In this document: one piece after another, positions 8,261 through 17,388 of the stretch
How positions within the stretch are numbered: the stretch's first letter is position 1
Layout of the letters: every line of letters starts with the position of its first letter
From: Xenophilus aerolatus
GTDB taxonomy: Bacteria > Pseudomonadota > Gammaproteobacteria > Burkholderiales > Burkholderiaceae_C
DNA: 64,000 nucleotides
Assembly (NCBI GenBank): GCA_029968055.1
Contig: JASCNX010000001.1
Coordinates: forward strand, 496,001 to 560,000
Direction of reading: 5' to 3'
Program-made: the position numbers and the translations under genes
The notes under the pieces: generated by a model
What the model was told of the DNA's origin: nothing
What the model saw: only the letters and a program-made list of their open reading frames with translations
The model's database searches: none

Positions 8261-9163
8261 TCAAAGGCGCTTCAGGTTGTCTTCGGTCTGCCGCGCGATG
8301 GCCTCGGGGCCCGTGCGCGTGGCGATGTGCGGCGTGACGGTGATGCGCGGGTGCTGCCAGAACGGGTGCGCGGCGTGCAGCGGTTCCTCGACAAAGGCGT
8401 CCAGCACGGCCGAGTCGAGCTGGCCGCTCTCCAGCGCGGCGAGCAGGTCGTGCTGCACGAGCTGGGCGCCACGGCCCGCGTTGACAAGGTGGGCGCCGCG
8501 CGGCAGTTGCGCGAAGAGTGCGGCGTTCAGGATGCCGTGGGTGTCTTCGGTGAGCGGCAGCAGGCAGACCAGGGTGTCGCAGCCGGCCAGGAACTCGGCG
8601 CGCGCTGCGTCGCCATGGAAGGCTTCCACGCCGTCGGGCAGACCGGTCTTGGGGCTGCGGCTCCAGCCGCGCACCCTGTAGCCGATGGCCGTGAGCGCGC
8701 GCGCGGCCGACTGGCCGAGCACGCCCAGGCCGGCGATGCCCACGCGGTGGCGGCCCGGGGGCACCACGGGCGCTTCTTCCCATGCGCAGCGACGCTGGTT
8801 CTCGATGTAACGGGCCATGTGGCGCTGGCCGTGCACCACGGCCCAGGCCACGTAGGCGTTCATGCCGGCCGCCATGTCGGGATCGACGATGCGGCAGATC
8901 GGCACGTTGGGCAACGTGGTGTCGCGCGTGATGTGGTCGGTGCCGGCGCCCACCGACTGGATCAGGCGAAGCCGGGGCATGCGGGCCAGCAGGCCGATGG
9001 GGGGCGACCAGCAGACGACGGCGTCGATGTCGGCCAGCGCGTCGAGCTCCTGCACCTCGGTATCGATGCGGTGGAGCCTGGCCTGCGGGAAACGCGCGCT
9101 GAATGCGGGGCGCAGGTAGTCCATGGCGATCTGGTCGGAGACCAGGGCGATGTTCAGCGTCAT
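8261..9163 (-). CDS. D-2-hydroxyacid dehydrogenase (glyoxylate/hydroxypyruvate reductase A-like)
   Basis: 300-residue NAD(P)-dependent dehydrogenase. The nucleotide-binding loop is GIAGLGVLGQSAARAL (around residue 143), followed by WSRSPK, where the Arg favours NADP. The catalytic Arg is in NAGRGAQLV, the Glu in DAFVEEPL and the His in TPHIATRT. The N-terminal part (MPRLRLIQSVGAGTDHI) matches the GhrA subgroup, which reduces glyoxylate and hydroxypyruvate. Its ATG overlaps the ABC ATPase stop (ATGA 9160-9163). It may act on a keto acid or aldehyde acid released by the neighbouring aminotransferases. Confidence 0.92.
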   Translation of the reverse strand: MTLNIALVSDQIAMDYLRPAFSARFPQARLHRIDTEVQELDALADIDAVVCWSPPIGLLARMPRLRLIQSVGAGTDHITRDTTLPNVPICRIVDPDMAAGMNAYVAWAVVHGQRHMARYIENQRRCAWEEAPVVPPGRHRVGIAGLGVLGQSAARALTAIGYRVRGWSRSPKTGLPDGVEAFHGDAARAEFLAGCDTLVCLLPLTEDTHGILNAALFAQLPRGAHLVNAGRGAQLVQHDLLAALESGQLDSAVLDAFVEEPLHAAHPFWQHPRITVTPHIATRTGPEAIARQTEDNLKRL

Positions 9164-10800
9164 GCGGTGGCAGCCTCGTGTGCGGCAGCCGACAGGCGCG
9201 GCTGCGCCTCGATCAGCGTGCGTGTGTAGATGTGCCTCGGGTCAGCCAGCACCTTGGCCGTCTCGCCGTACTCGACGATCTGCCCGCGCTGCATCACGGC
9301 GATGTGGTCGCACATCTCGCCGGCCACGCGCAGGTCGTGGGTGATGAAGACCATCGCCAGCTGGAAGCGCTCGCGCACCTGCGCGAACAGCTTCAGGACC
9401 TGGGCCTGCACCGACACGTCCAGCGCCGAGACGGGCTCGTCCGCCACCAGCAGCTCGGGCTCCATGGCCAGCGCACGCGCGATCCCGACACGCTGGCGCT
9501 GGCCGCCGGAGAACTCGTGCGGGAAGCGGTCGGCCGCATCGGGCTGGAGGCCCACCAGTTCGAGCAGCTCCATGGCCCGGGCCATGGCCTTCTCTTTCGA
9601 CAGCCCTTGGGCAATCGGCCCCTGGGCGATGGCCGAGCCGATGCGGTGGCGCGGGTTGAGCGAGGCGTAGGGGTCCTGGAACACCATCTGGATCTTGCCC
9701 TGCGTCTGCTGGCGAAACTGTGCGCCCGACTGCAGCGCGCGCCCCTTGAACAGCACGCGCCCGCTGTCGAAGGGCGCCAGACCCACGATGCAGCGGCCCA
9801 CGGTCGACTTGCCCGAGCCGGACTCACCCACCAGACCCAGCGTCTCGCCGCGGCGCAGGTCGAAGGACAGGCCCTTGGCCGCCTCCACGCGCCGCCCCTT
9901 CTTGAACAGGCTGCCGCCCGTGACGTAGGTCTTGCGCAGGTCCTGCACCTGCAGCACCCGGTCGACCGGGCGTTCGTCCGTCCGCTGCCGCACCTGCCCG
10001 TTCGGAATCGCGGCGATCAGCTTGCGGGTGTAGGCGTGCCGGGGGCGGGCCAGCACGGCGGCGGCCGGTCCGGCCTCGACCACCTGGCCGGTCTGCATCA
10101 CGACGACCTGGTCGGCGATCTCGGCGACCACGCCGAAGTCATGCGTGATGAACAGCACGGCCGTGCCCTTGCGCTGCTGCAGTTCGCGGATGAGCTTCAG
10201 GATCTGCGCCTGCGTGGTCACATCCAGCGCGGTCGTGGGTTCGTCGCAGATCAGCAGCGCCGGCTCCAGGATCAGCGCGCAGGCGATCATCACGCGCTGC
10301 CGCTGGCCGCCCGAAAGGCGGAAGGGGTAGCTGTCGATCAGCACCTCCGGCTCGGGCAGGCCCACGTCGGCCAGCGCCGCGAGGATGCGACGGCGCTTCT
10401 CGGCCGCCGGCAGCCTCGCGTGCGCATCGAGCACCTCCGCGATCTGCTCGCCGATGCGCATGACGGGGTTGAGTGCCGTCATCGGTTCCTGGAACACCAT
10501 GCCGATGCGCCGGCCGCGCAGCTCGCGCAATCGGGCTTCGCTCAGCTGCAGCAGGTCCTGGCCGTCGAACAGGATCCTGCCGGCCACGGGCTCCACATGC
10601 GGCCGCGGCAAGAGGCCCATGATGGCGTTGGCGATCATGGACTTGCCCGAGCCGGACTCGCCCACCACGCACAGGGTCTGGCCCGGCAGCAGGTGCAGCG
10701 AGGCGCCCTGCACGGCGAGCGCCCGATCACCGCCCCGGGGCAGGCGGATGTCCAGGCCCTGGATGTCCAGCACGGGCGGGTCGATCTTCTCCATCTTCAT
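9160..10800 (-). CDS. Peptide/dipeptide-type ABC transporter, double ATPase subunit
   Basis: 546 residues with two complete ABC ATPase modules in one chain (DppD+DppF or GsiA arrangement). Module 1 has [22 protein letters not shown] and [12 protein letters not shown]; module 2 has [26 protein letters not shown] and [12 protein letters not shown]. Both have the switch His (FITHD). It powers the importer whose permeases and receptor are encoded just upstream. The start at 10800 overlaps the permease stop by 4 nt and is preceded by a GGGAGAGGG ribosome site. The substrate in this setting may be an acetylated amine or small peptide rather than a generic dipeptide. Confidence 0.95.
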   Translation of the reverse strand: MKMEKIDPPVLDIQGLDIRLPRGGDRALAVQGASLHLLPGQTLCVVGESGSGKSMIANAIMGLLPRPHVEPVAGRILFDGQDLLQLSEARLRELRGRRIGMVFQEPMTALNPVMRIGEQIAEVLDAHARLPAAEKRRRILAALADVGLPEPEVLIDSYPFRLSGGQRQRVMIACALILEPALLICDEPTTALDVTTQAQILKLIRELQQRKGTAVLFITHDFGVVAEIADQVVVMQTGQVVEAGPAAAVLARPRHAYTRKLIAAIPNGQVRQRTDERPVDRVLQVQDLRKTYVTGGSLFKKGRRVEAAKGLSFDLRRGETLGLVGESGSGKSTVGRCIVGLAPFDSGRVLFKGRALQSGAQFRQQTQGKIQMVFQDPYASLNPRHRIGSAIAQGPIAQGLSKEKAMARAMELLELVGLQPDAADRFPHEFSGGQRQRVGIARALAMEPELLVADEPVSALDVSVQAQVLKLFAQVRERFQLAMVFITHDLRVAGEMCDHIAVMQRGQIVEYGETAKVLADPRHIYTRTLIEAQPRLSAAAHEAATA

Positions 10801-11639
10801 TTCCCTCTCCCGTCCGCACGTGCATTGAGTCCGTCGTTCAGGCCCTCGCCGACCAGGTTCAGTGCCAGCACCGTGAGCAGGATGGCCACGCCCGGGAACA
10901 CGGCCATCCACCACGCCTGGCGCAGGACCGTGCGGGCCGAGCCGACCATGTAGCCCCAGCTCATCTGGTTCGGGTCGCCCAGGCCCAGGAAGCTCAGGGA
11001 CGATTCGAGCAGGATGGCGGTTGCCACCATCAGCGAGGCCATCACGACGATGGGCGAGGCCGCGTTGGGCAGGATCTGCGTGAGGATGATGCGCGGCGTG
11101 GACTGCCCTGCGAGCTGCGCCGCGGCCACGAAGTCGCGCTGGCGCAGCGTGAGGAACTCGCTGCGCACCAGGCGCGCCACCGGGGGCCAGGAGACCACCG
11201 CGATGGCTGCCACGATGGAGCCGACCGAGGGCTCGAAGATCGCCACCAGCACGATGGCCAGGGCGAAGCTCGGCACGGCCTGAAAGAGCTCGGTGAAACG
11301 CATCAGCGTCGCGTCGACCCAGCCGCCGAAGTAGCCCGCGATGGCGCCGATCGACACGCCGATCAGCAGCGACACCACGGTGGAGACGACACCGATCAGC
11401 AGTGAGACGCGCGCGCCGGCCACGATGCCTGCGAGGATGTCGCGGCCCATGGTGTCGGTGCCCAGCGGCAGGCCCTGCTCGGCGCCTGGCCGCGCGAAGG
11501 GCATGCCGACCATGTCCCAAGGGTTGTTCTGTGCGAAGAAGGGGCCGAGGGCCGTGACCAGCGCCACCAGCATCAGCACGATGAGGCCGAAGACCGCCCC
11601 CTTGTTGCGGCAGAAGCGCCGCCAGAATTTGCTCTTCAT
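10797..11639 (-). CDS. ABC transporter permease (DppC/OppC type)
   Basis: 280 residues with about six membrane helices. The N-terminal OppC-type segment has FWRRFCRNKGAVFGLIVL, and the periplasmic LGTDTMGRDILAGIVAGARVS motif is diagnostic of DppC/OppC proteins. The cytoplasmic EAA loop is VAAAQLAGQSTPRIILTQILPN. It pairs with the DppB-type permease encoded 10 bp upstream and overlaps the ATPase gene by 4 bp at 10797-10800. Confidence 0.95.
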   Translation of the reverse strand: MKSKFWRRFCRNKGAVFGLIVLMLVALVTALGPFFAQNNPWDMVGMPFARPGAEQGLPLGTDTMGRDILAGIVAGARVSLLIGVVSTVVSLLIGVSIGAIAGYFGGWVDATLMRFTELFQAVPSFALAIVLVAIFEPSVGSIVAAIAVVSWPPVARLVRSEFLTLRQRDFVAAAQLAGQSTPRIILTQILPNAASPIVVMASLMVATAILLESSLSFLGLGDPNQMSWGYMVGSARTVLRQAWWMAVFPGVAILLTVLALNLVGEGLNDGLNARADGRGK

Positions 11640-11649
11640 GTGAACCTCT

Positions 11650-12624
11650 TCAGCCCAGTTCGATGCGGGGATCGACCAGCGTGTAGACGAAGTCGGTGAT
11701 CAGGTTGAACAGCACGGCCATGGCCGCGGTGAACAGGAAGCAGCCCAGCAGCAGGTTGTAGTCGCGCTGCAGCAGCGCATCGAACATCAGGCGACCGATG
11801 CCTGGCCAGGCGAACACGGTTTCGGTCAGCACGGCGCCACCGATCATGCCGCCCGCCTGGATGCCGGCCAGCGTGACCACGGGCAGCAGCGCATTGCGCA
11901 GGATGTGCTTGCGCTGGATGCGGCCCGGGTGCACGCCCTTGGCGCGTGCGGTCTTGACGAAATCCATCTGCGCGACCTCCAGCATCGAGGCGCGCGTCAT
12001 GCGGGCGTAGACGGCCATGTAGAAAAGCGCCAGCGTGAGTGCGGGCAGCACCAGATGCCTGGCGATGTCCAGCGCCTTGGCCATGCCGGTGAGGTCGGCG
12101 CCGACGGTGAAGAAGCCGAAGGCCGGCAGCAGGTCCATCTGCACGGTGAACAGCAGCACGGCCATCATCGCGAGCCAGTACAGCGGGGTGGCGTAGAACA
12201 CCAGCGCCACCATGGTGATGGCGCTGTCGATCCAGCCGCCCACATGGCGGCTGGCCAGCGCGCCCAGGCCGATGCCCATGGCCAGCGACAGCGCGAAGGC
12301 GGAGCCGGTCAGCAGCAGGGTCGCGGGCAGGCGGTCGACGATGAGCCGAACGACCGGCTGCTGTTGGCGGTAGGAGTAGCCCAGGTCGAGCTGCGCCACG
12401 TGCTTGATGTAGGTGCCGAACTGTTCGAGCAGCGGCTTGTCCAGACCGAACTGTTCGCGCAGCTGGGCGACGAATTGCGGGTCGGACCCCCCGGCTTCGC
12501 CGGCCATGACGGAGACCGGGTCGCCAGGCGCGGAATGCACCAGCATGAAATTGGCGCTCGCGATCACCAGCAGGGCCAACAGGCCCTGGAGGATGCGCAC
12601 GGACATGAATTGCAGACGTTTCAT
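11650..12624 (-). CDS. ABC transporter permease (DppB/OppB type)
   Basis: 324 residues with six predicted membrane helices. The N-terminal RILQGLLALLVIASANFMLVH helix and the VHSAPGDPVSV motif are typical of DppB, and the EAA loop reads VKTARAKGVHPGRIQRKHILRNALLP. It forms the translocation pore together with the DppC-type permease encoded 10 bp downstream. A 142-bp gap containing a stem-loop separates it from the receptor gene. Confidence 0.95.
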   Translation of the reverse strand: MKRLQFMSVRILQGLLALLVIASANFMLVHSAPGDPVSVMAGEAGGSDPQFVAQLREQFGLDKPLLEQFGTYIKHVAQLDLGYSYRQQQPVVRLIVDRLPATLLLTGSAFALSLAMGIGLGALASRHVGGWIDSAITMVALVFYATPLYWLAMMAVLLFTVQMDLLPAFGFFTVGADLTGMAKALDIARHLVLPALTLALFYMAVYARMTRASMLEVAQMDFVKTARAKGVHPGRIQRKHILRNALLPVVTLAGIQAGGMIGGAVLTETVFAWPGIGRLMFDALLQRDYNLLLGCFLFTAAMAVLFNLITDFVYTLVDPRIELG

Positions 12625-12732
12625 CGTGAGCCCAGGAGGATGGCGGCAGGCGCTTCAGGTGACCCAGGCGCGCCAGGCCGTCGCCAAGGCCGGTCGCCGA
12701 ACAGGAAAGAGCTTGTGGGCATGGCCGGGCGC

Positions 12733-12750
12733 AGCCCGCGGAAGCGGGCT
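12733..12750 (-). other. Stem-loop between receptor and permease genes
   Basis: Perfect 7-bp inverted repeat AGCCCGC/GCGGGCT around a 4-nt loop, in the 142-bp gap after the receptor gene. No T-run follows on the minus strand, so it is unlikely to be a full terminator. Stem-loops here commonly protect receptor mRNA from 3' decay, so receptor is made in excess over permeases. Function is inference. Confidence 0.5.
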
Positions 12751-12766
12751 GTCGCGCACGGGCGGG

Positions 12767-14329
12767 TCAGGCGAGCTTCACACGGCCCAGGCTGTCGTTC
12801 AGGCCGATGCCCGAGCTCACGACGTTCTGGATCTTGGAGCGGTACAGCGTCGGGAAGTTGATCTCGTGCAGCCAGGCGACGGGCACCTCATCCACGAGCA
12901 GCTTCTGCACCTCGAGGTAGATCGCCTTGCGCTTGGCCGGGTCGCCCTCCTTGGCGCCGGCGGCGAACAGCGCGTCGACCTTCGGGTTCGCGTAGCCGGC
13001 CACGTTGTTGAAGGGCGAACCCTTGGCGATGTTGTCGCTGGTGTAGTTGCGGCCGACGCCCAGGGCAGGGTCGCCGTACTGGTAGACGTAGGTGAACGCC
13101 AGGTCGAAATCCCACTCGTTGCAGCGCTGGTTCCAGCCGGCCACGTCGGTGGCAACCATTTCGATCTTGATGCCGGCCTGCGTGAGGTTCTGGCGGACGA
13201 TCTCGGCCTGGCGCTGCCAGGATTCGCCGTAGGGCAGGGGCAGCAGGCGCAGGGTCTCGCCCTTGTAGCCCGACTCGGCCAGCAGGGCCTTGGCCTTGGC
13301 GAGGTCGCGCGGGTACTTGGCCACGTCGTTGCTGGCAAAGGCGATATGGCTGTTGAACGGGCCCGTGGCCGGCTTGGCGAAGCCGTACCAGGCGATCTTG
13401 GCCATGGCCTCGCGGTCGATGGCAGTCCACACGGCCTGGCGGAACTTCACGTTGTCCATCGGCTTGGTTCGGTTGTTGATCCACAGCCAACTGTGTGGCG
13501 CGAAGAACTCCCAGCCCTTGGTGGTAACGGCCGCGCCCGGCAGCTTGGACAGACGGTCCACGTCGAAGTACTCCACCGTGCCGCCCGGCGCGATGTCGAC
13601 CTTGCCCGACTCGAAGGAGGCGGCGCGCGCAGCGGCATCCGGGATGACGTGGAAATAAACGCTTTCGACGCTGACCGCGCCGGCCTGGTGGTAGTTCTCG
13701 TTGGCCACGAGCTGGATGTACGAGCCCCTGACCCATTCCTTGAACTTGAGCGGGCCGGTGCCGATGGGCGTGGCATTGGCCGGGTTGGTCGCGAAGTCGG
13801 TGCCTTCGTAGATGTGCTTGGGCACCATGGGCATGGTGCCGTTCTCGAAGATGCCCATGAAGGGGCCGAAGGGCTGCTTGAGCTTGAACTCCACGGTGAG
13901 CGGGTCGAGTGCCTTGATCGATTCCACCTGCGCCAGGCTGGCGCGGAAGCGCGCGTGCGTCTTGCGCAGGAACACGTCGCAGGAGAACACCACATCGTCG
14001 GCCGTGAATGGCTTGCCGTCGTGCCATTTGACGTTGGGCTTGAGCTTGAAGACGTAGGTCCTGGCGTCCGGGCTCACGGTCCACGAGGTGGCCAGCTGCG
14101 GCTGTGGTTGCAGCTTCTCGTCGTAGCGCAGCAGGCCTTCGTAGATGTTGCCCGAGATCAGCTGCGTGGGGCCGTTCTGCACGATGCCCATCATCAGGCC
14201 CGGCGGCTCGGGCTGGACCAGCACGTTGACGACGCCCTTCCTGGCCTGGGCCAGGCTGTGAAGGGGTACCCCGGCAATGGACAGGCCCAGGGCTGCGGGG
14301 ACGGCTTGGATCAGGTGGCGGCGTTTCAT
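12767..14329 (-). CDS. ABC transporter substrate-binding protein, family 5 (DppA-like)
   Basis: 520 residues, the usual size for peptide/nickel family 5 receptors. A signal peptide is visible at the N terminus (MKRRHLIQAVPAALGLSI, likely cleaved after HSLAQA); the twin Arg near the start is suggestive of Tat but the motif is incomplete. Mature landmarks include NIYEGLLRYD, SPDARTYVFKLKPNVKWHDG and the WTAIDREAMAKIA region. It should capture the importer's substrate in the periplasm. It is the first transporter gene after the class II aldolase, 63 bp downstream of it. Confidence 0.95.
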   Translation of the reverse strand: MKRRHLIQAVPAALGLSIAGVPLHSLAQARKGVVNVLVQPEPPGLMMGIVQNGPTQLISGNIYEGLLRYDEKLQPQPQLATSWTVSPDARTYVFKLKPNVKWHDGKPFTADDVVFSCDVFLRKTHARFRASLAQVESIKALDPLTVEFKLKQPFGPFMGIFENGTMPMVPKHIYEGTDFATNPANATPIGTGPLKFKEWVRGSYIQLVANENYHQAGAVSVESVYFHVIPDAAARAASFESGKVDIAPGGTVEYFDVDRLSKLPGAAVTTKGWEFFAPHSWLWINNRTKPMDNVKFRQAVWTAIDREAMAKIAWYGFAKPATGPFNSHIAFASNDVAKYPRDLAKAKALLAESGYKGETLRLLPLPYGESWQRQAEIVRQNLTQAGIKIEMVATDVAGWNQRCNEWDFDLAFTYVYQYGDPALGVGRNYTSDNIAKGSPFNNVAGYANPKVDALFAAGAKEGDPAKRKAIYLEVQKLLVDEVPVAWLHEINFPTLYRSKIQNVVSSGIGLNDSLGRVKLA

Positions 14330-14392
14330 CGGTGCGGACCTTTCGGTGTCAGGTGGGGCAGGAAGGCGGCTGGGGAAATTCGGTGACGAGAC

Positions 14393-15181
14393 TCAGTCGC
14401 GGAAGGGAACGGGGCTGGCCGGCTCGAGCCGCTGCAGCAGGGCGCGCCATTCACGGGCGTAGGGGTCGGTGGGGGCGGCGGCCAGACGGTTCGTATCGCC
14501 GCTCTCGTACTGGCGAGCGGTGAGTTCGCGGACCTCCTCGGGTACCGGATTGACGCGCTGCCCCGTGCTCTGAATGGCCACCTGCACGCGGCAGGCGCGC
14601 TCCAGGTTGTGCATGAGGATGAAGGCTTCGGCCACGCTGCGGCCCAGCGTCACCAACCCGTGGTTGCGCAGGATCAGCGCACGCGCGCTCGGGCCCAGGT
14701 CGGCCACCAGCCGCTCACGCTCGGCGTGGTCGAGCGCGATGCCCTCGAACGCGTGGTAGTTCACGCGGTTGTGGAACTGCAGCGCCCACTGGTTGCAGGG
14801 CTGCAGTCCGCCGGCCAGGGACGACACGGCCACGCCCGCCACGGTGTGGGTGTGCAACACGCAGACGGCGTCGTGCCGCGCCGCGTGCACCGCGCTGTGG
14901 ATCGTGAAGCCGGCCGGGTTCACGTCGTGATCGCTGGGTTCGACGATGTTGCCGTCCAGGTCGATCTTCACGAGCGACGACGCCGTGATGTCGCGGAACA
15001 GCATGCCGAAGGGATTGATCAGGAACTGGTCGTCCGTGTCGGGGACGCGGGCCGAGATGTGCGTGTAGATGCTGTCGTCCATCCCGTACAGGGCCACGAG
15101 CCGGTAGGCGGCGGCCAGGTCCCGGCGCATCTGGCGCTCGGCAGGGGAGGGGGAAGAGGGGCGCATGGTCTGTACCGGCAT
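14393..15181 (-). CDS. Class II aldolase/adducin family protein
   Basis: 262 residues. The aldolase_II fold is shown by LAAAYRLVALYGMDDSIYTHISAR at the start, the zinc-binding HTHTVAGVAVS and the later third His in ILRNHGLVTLG. In this family the enzyme cleaves or decarboxylates small hydroxy-keto substrates; many unassigned members sit in catabolic clusters. It is the first gene of the minus-strand amine block. An in-frame ATG at 15166 is an alternative start that would remove five residues. A palindromic operator-like site lies 15-39 nt upstream of the first ATG. Confidence 0.9.
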   Translation of the reverse strand: MPVQTMRPSSPSPAERQMRRDLAAAYRLVALYGMDDSIYTHISARVPDTDDQFLINPFGMLFRDITASSLVKIDLDGNIVEPSDHDVNPAGFTIHSAVHAARHDAVCVLHTHTVAGVAVSSLAGGLQPCNQWALQFHNRVNYHAFEGIALDHAERERLVADLGPSARALILRNHGLVTLGRSVAEAFILMHNLERACRVQVAIQSTGQRVNPVPEEVRELTARQYESGDTNRLAAAPTDPYAREWRALLQRLEPASPVPFRD

Positions 15182-15195
15182 GGATTGTTGCTGCT

Positions 15196-15220
15196 TGTCG
15201 TCAACTGTCGACAGACGACA
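15196..15220 (-). promoter_or_regulatory. Candidate GntR-type operator upstream of the amine block
   Basis: Nested dyad: outer arms TGTCGTC (15196-15202) and GACGACA (15214-15220), with a 10-bp palindrome CTGTCGACAG at 15205-15214 between them. TGTCGACA-like palindromes are common targets of FCD-type GntR regulators, and one such regulator is encoded in the block. It lies 15-39 nt before the class II aldolase start. Assignment to that regulator is inference. Confidence 0.5.
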
Positions 15221-15385
15221 TTCAGCACGATGCGTGCCAGGGCCTCACGCCTTGAATTCGCGCTACACGGGCAGCGTCGCGCCCTGTGAAGCGGCGGCGT
15301 GCACTGGAACGTGCGCCCGCGCACCGCCGAGTGGCGCCAAGGGCAGGCACGGCGATACGACGGGCTGGGCTCGTTTTCCGGCGCG

Positions 15386-15418
15386 CAAAAACAAAAACGC
15401 CGCGCAAGCGCGGCGTTT
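15386..15418 (-). terminator. Intrinsic terminator of rho
   Basis: Perfect 10-bp stem AAACGCCGCG / CGCGGCGTTT with a CAAG loop (15395-15418). Read on the minus strand it is followed by TTTGTTTTTG. It lies 41 bp after the rho stop. The remaining stretch 15221-15380 shows no gene. Confidence 0.88.
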
Positions 15419-15458
15419 CGATCGGGGGTCGGGAAATTTCGGGAGTGCGTGCGGCCCG

Positions 15459-16724
<1,266 letters not shown>

Positions 16725-16862
16725 GGAATGACCCCGTGGGGGGAATTCTGGAATGTCTGCGGGAGGGGAGGGGTTTGCGGCGGGGCGAGACAGGTGCCCT
16801 GCAAACCTTGGATTTCGACCGGGCTTGGGTCAGGCCGGTGAGTGCGAGAGATTATGACAGGA

Positions 16863-16894
16863 AAAAAGAACGGCCGGGCATTGCGCGCCGGCCG
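16863..16894 (-). terminator. Intrinsic terminator of trxA
   Basis: Inverted repeat CGGCCGG (16871-16877) and CCGGCCG (16888-16894) with a 10-nt loop. On the minus strand it is followed by TTCTTTTTTC, a good U-tract, and it starts 21 bp after the trxA stop. Confidence 0.88.
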
Positions 16895-16915
16895 CTCGTC
16901 GGGGCCTGGAAGACC

Positions 16916-17248
16916 TCAGGCCAGTTGCTGGTCGATGAAGGCCGTGAGTTGCGCCTTGCTCATCGCGCCGACCTTGGTGGCCGCGAGCTGGCCGTTCTTG
17001 AAGACCATCAGCGTCGGGATGCCGCGGATGCCGAACTTGGCCGGGATGTCGCGGTTCTCGTCGACGTTCATCTTGGCGATCTGCAGCTTGCCCTCGTAGG
17101 TGGACGAGACGTCGTCCAGGATGGGCGCGATCATCTTGCAGGGGCCGCACCATTCGGCCCAGTAGTCCACGAGCACGGGCTTGTCGGATTGCAGGACGTC
17201 GGCTTCGAAAGAAGAATCGGAAACGTGCTTGATGAGTTCGCTGGCCAT
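16916..17248 (-). CDS. trxA: Thioredoxin 1
   Basis: 110 residues, standard thioredoxin length. The active site is WAEWCGPCK and the cis-Pro is in [14 protein letters not shown]. It reduces cytoplasmic protein disulfides using electrons from thioredoxin reductase. The start at 17248 ([14 protein letters not shown]) is supported by AAGGA 7 nt upstream; a longer frame upstream is not needed. It is divergent from the AddB-like gene, with about 140 bp between their starts. Confidence 0.97.
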   Translation of the reverse strand: MASELIKHVSDSSFEADVLQSDKPVLVDYWAEWCGPCKMIAPILDDVSSTYEGKLQIAKMNVDENRDIPAKFGIRGIPTLMVFKNGQLAATKVGAMSKAQLTAFIDQQLA

Positions 17249-17388
17249 GGGCTGTTCCTTAGCGCTGTGTGTGGTTGCGGTGCAGCTACAGTGCGGGCCA
17301 TTGTGACAGAAACCAAGAGCCGCCGTGCCCTGTGGGCAGGCTATGGCGGCGATAGCTTTCCCCCTCGTCGCGCCCTGCGACGCACCCC

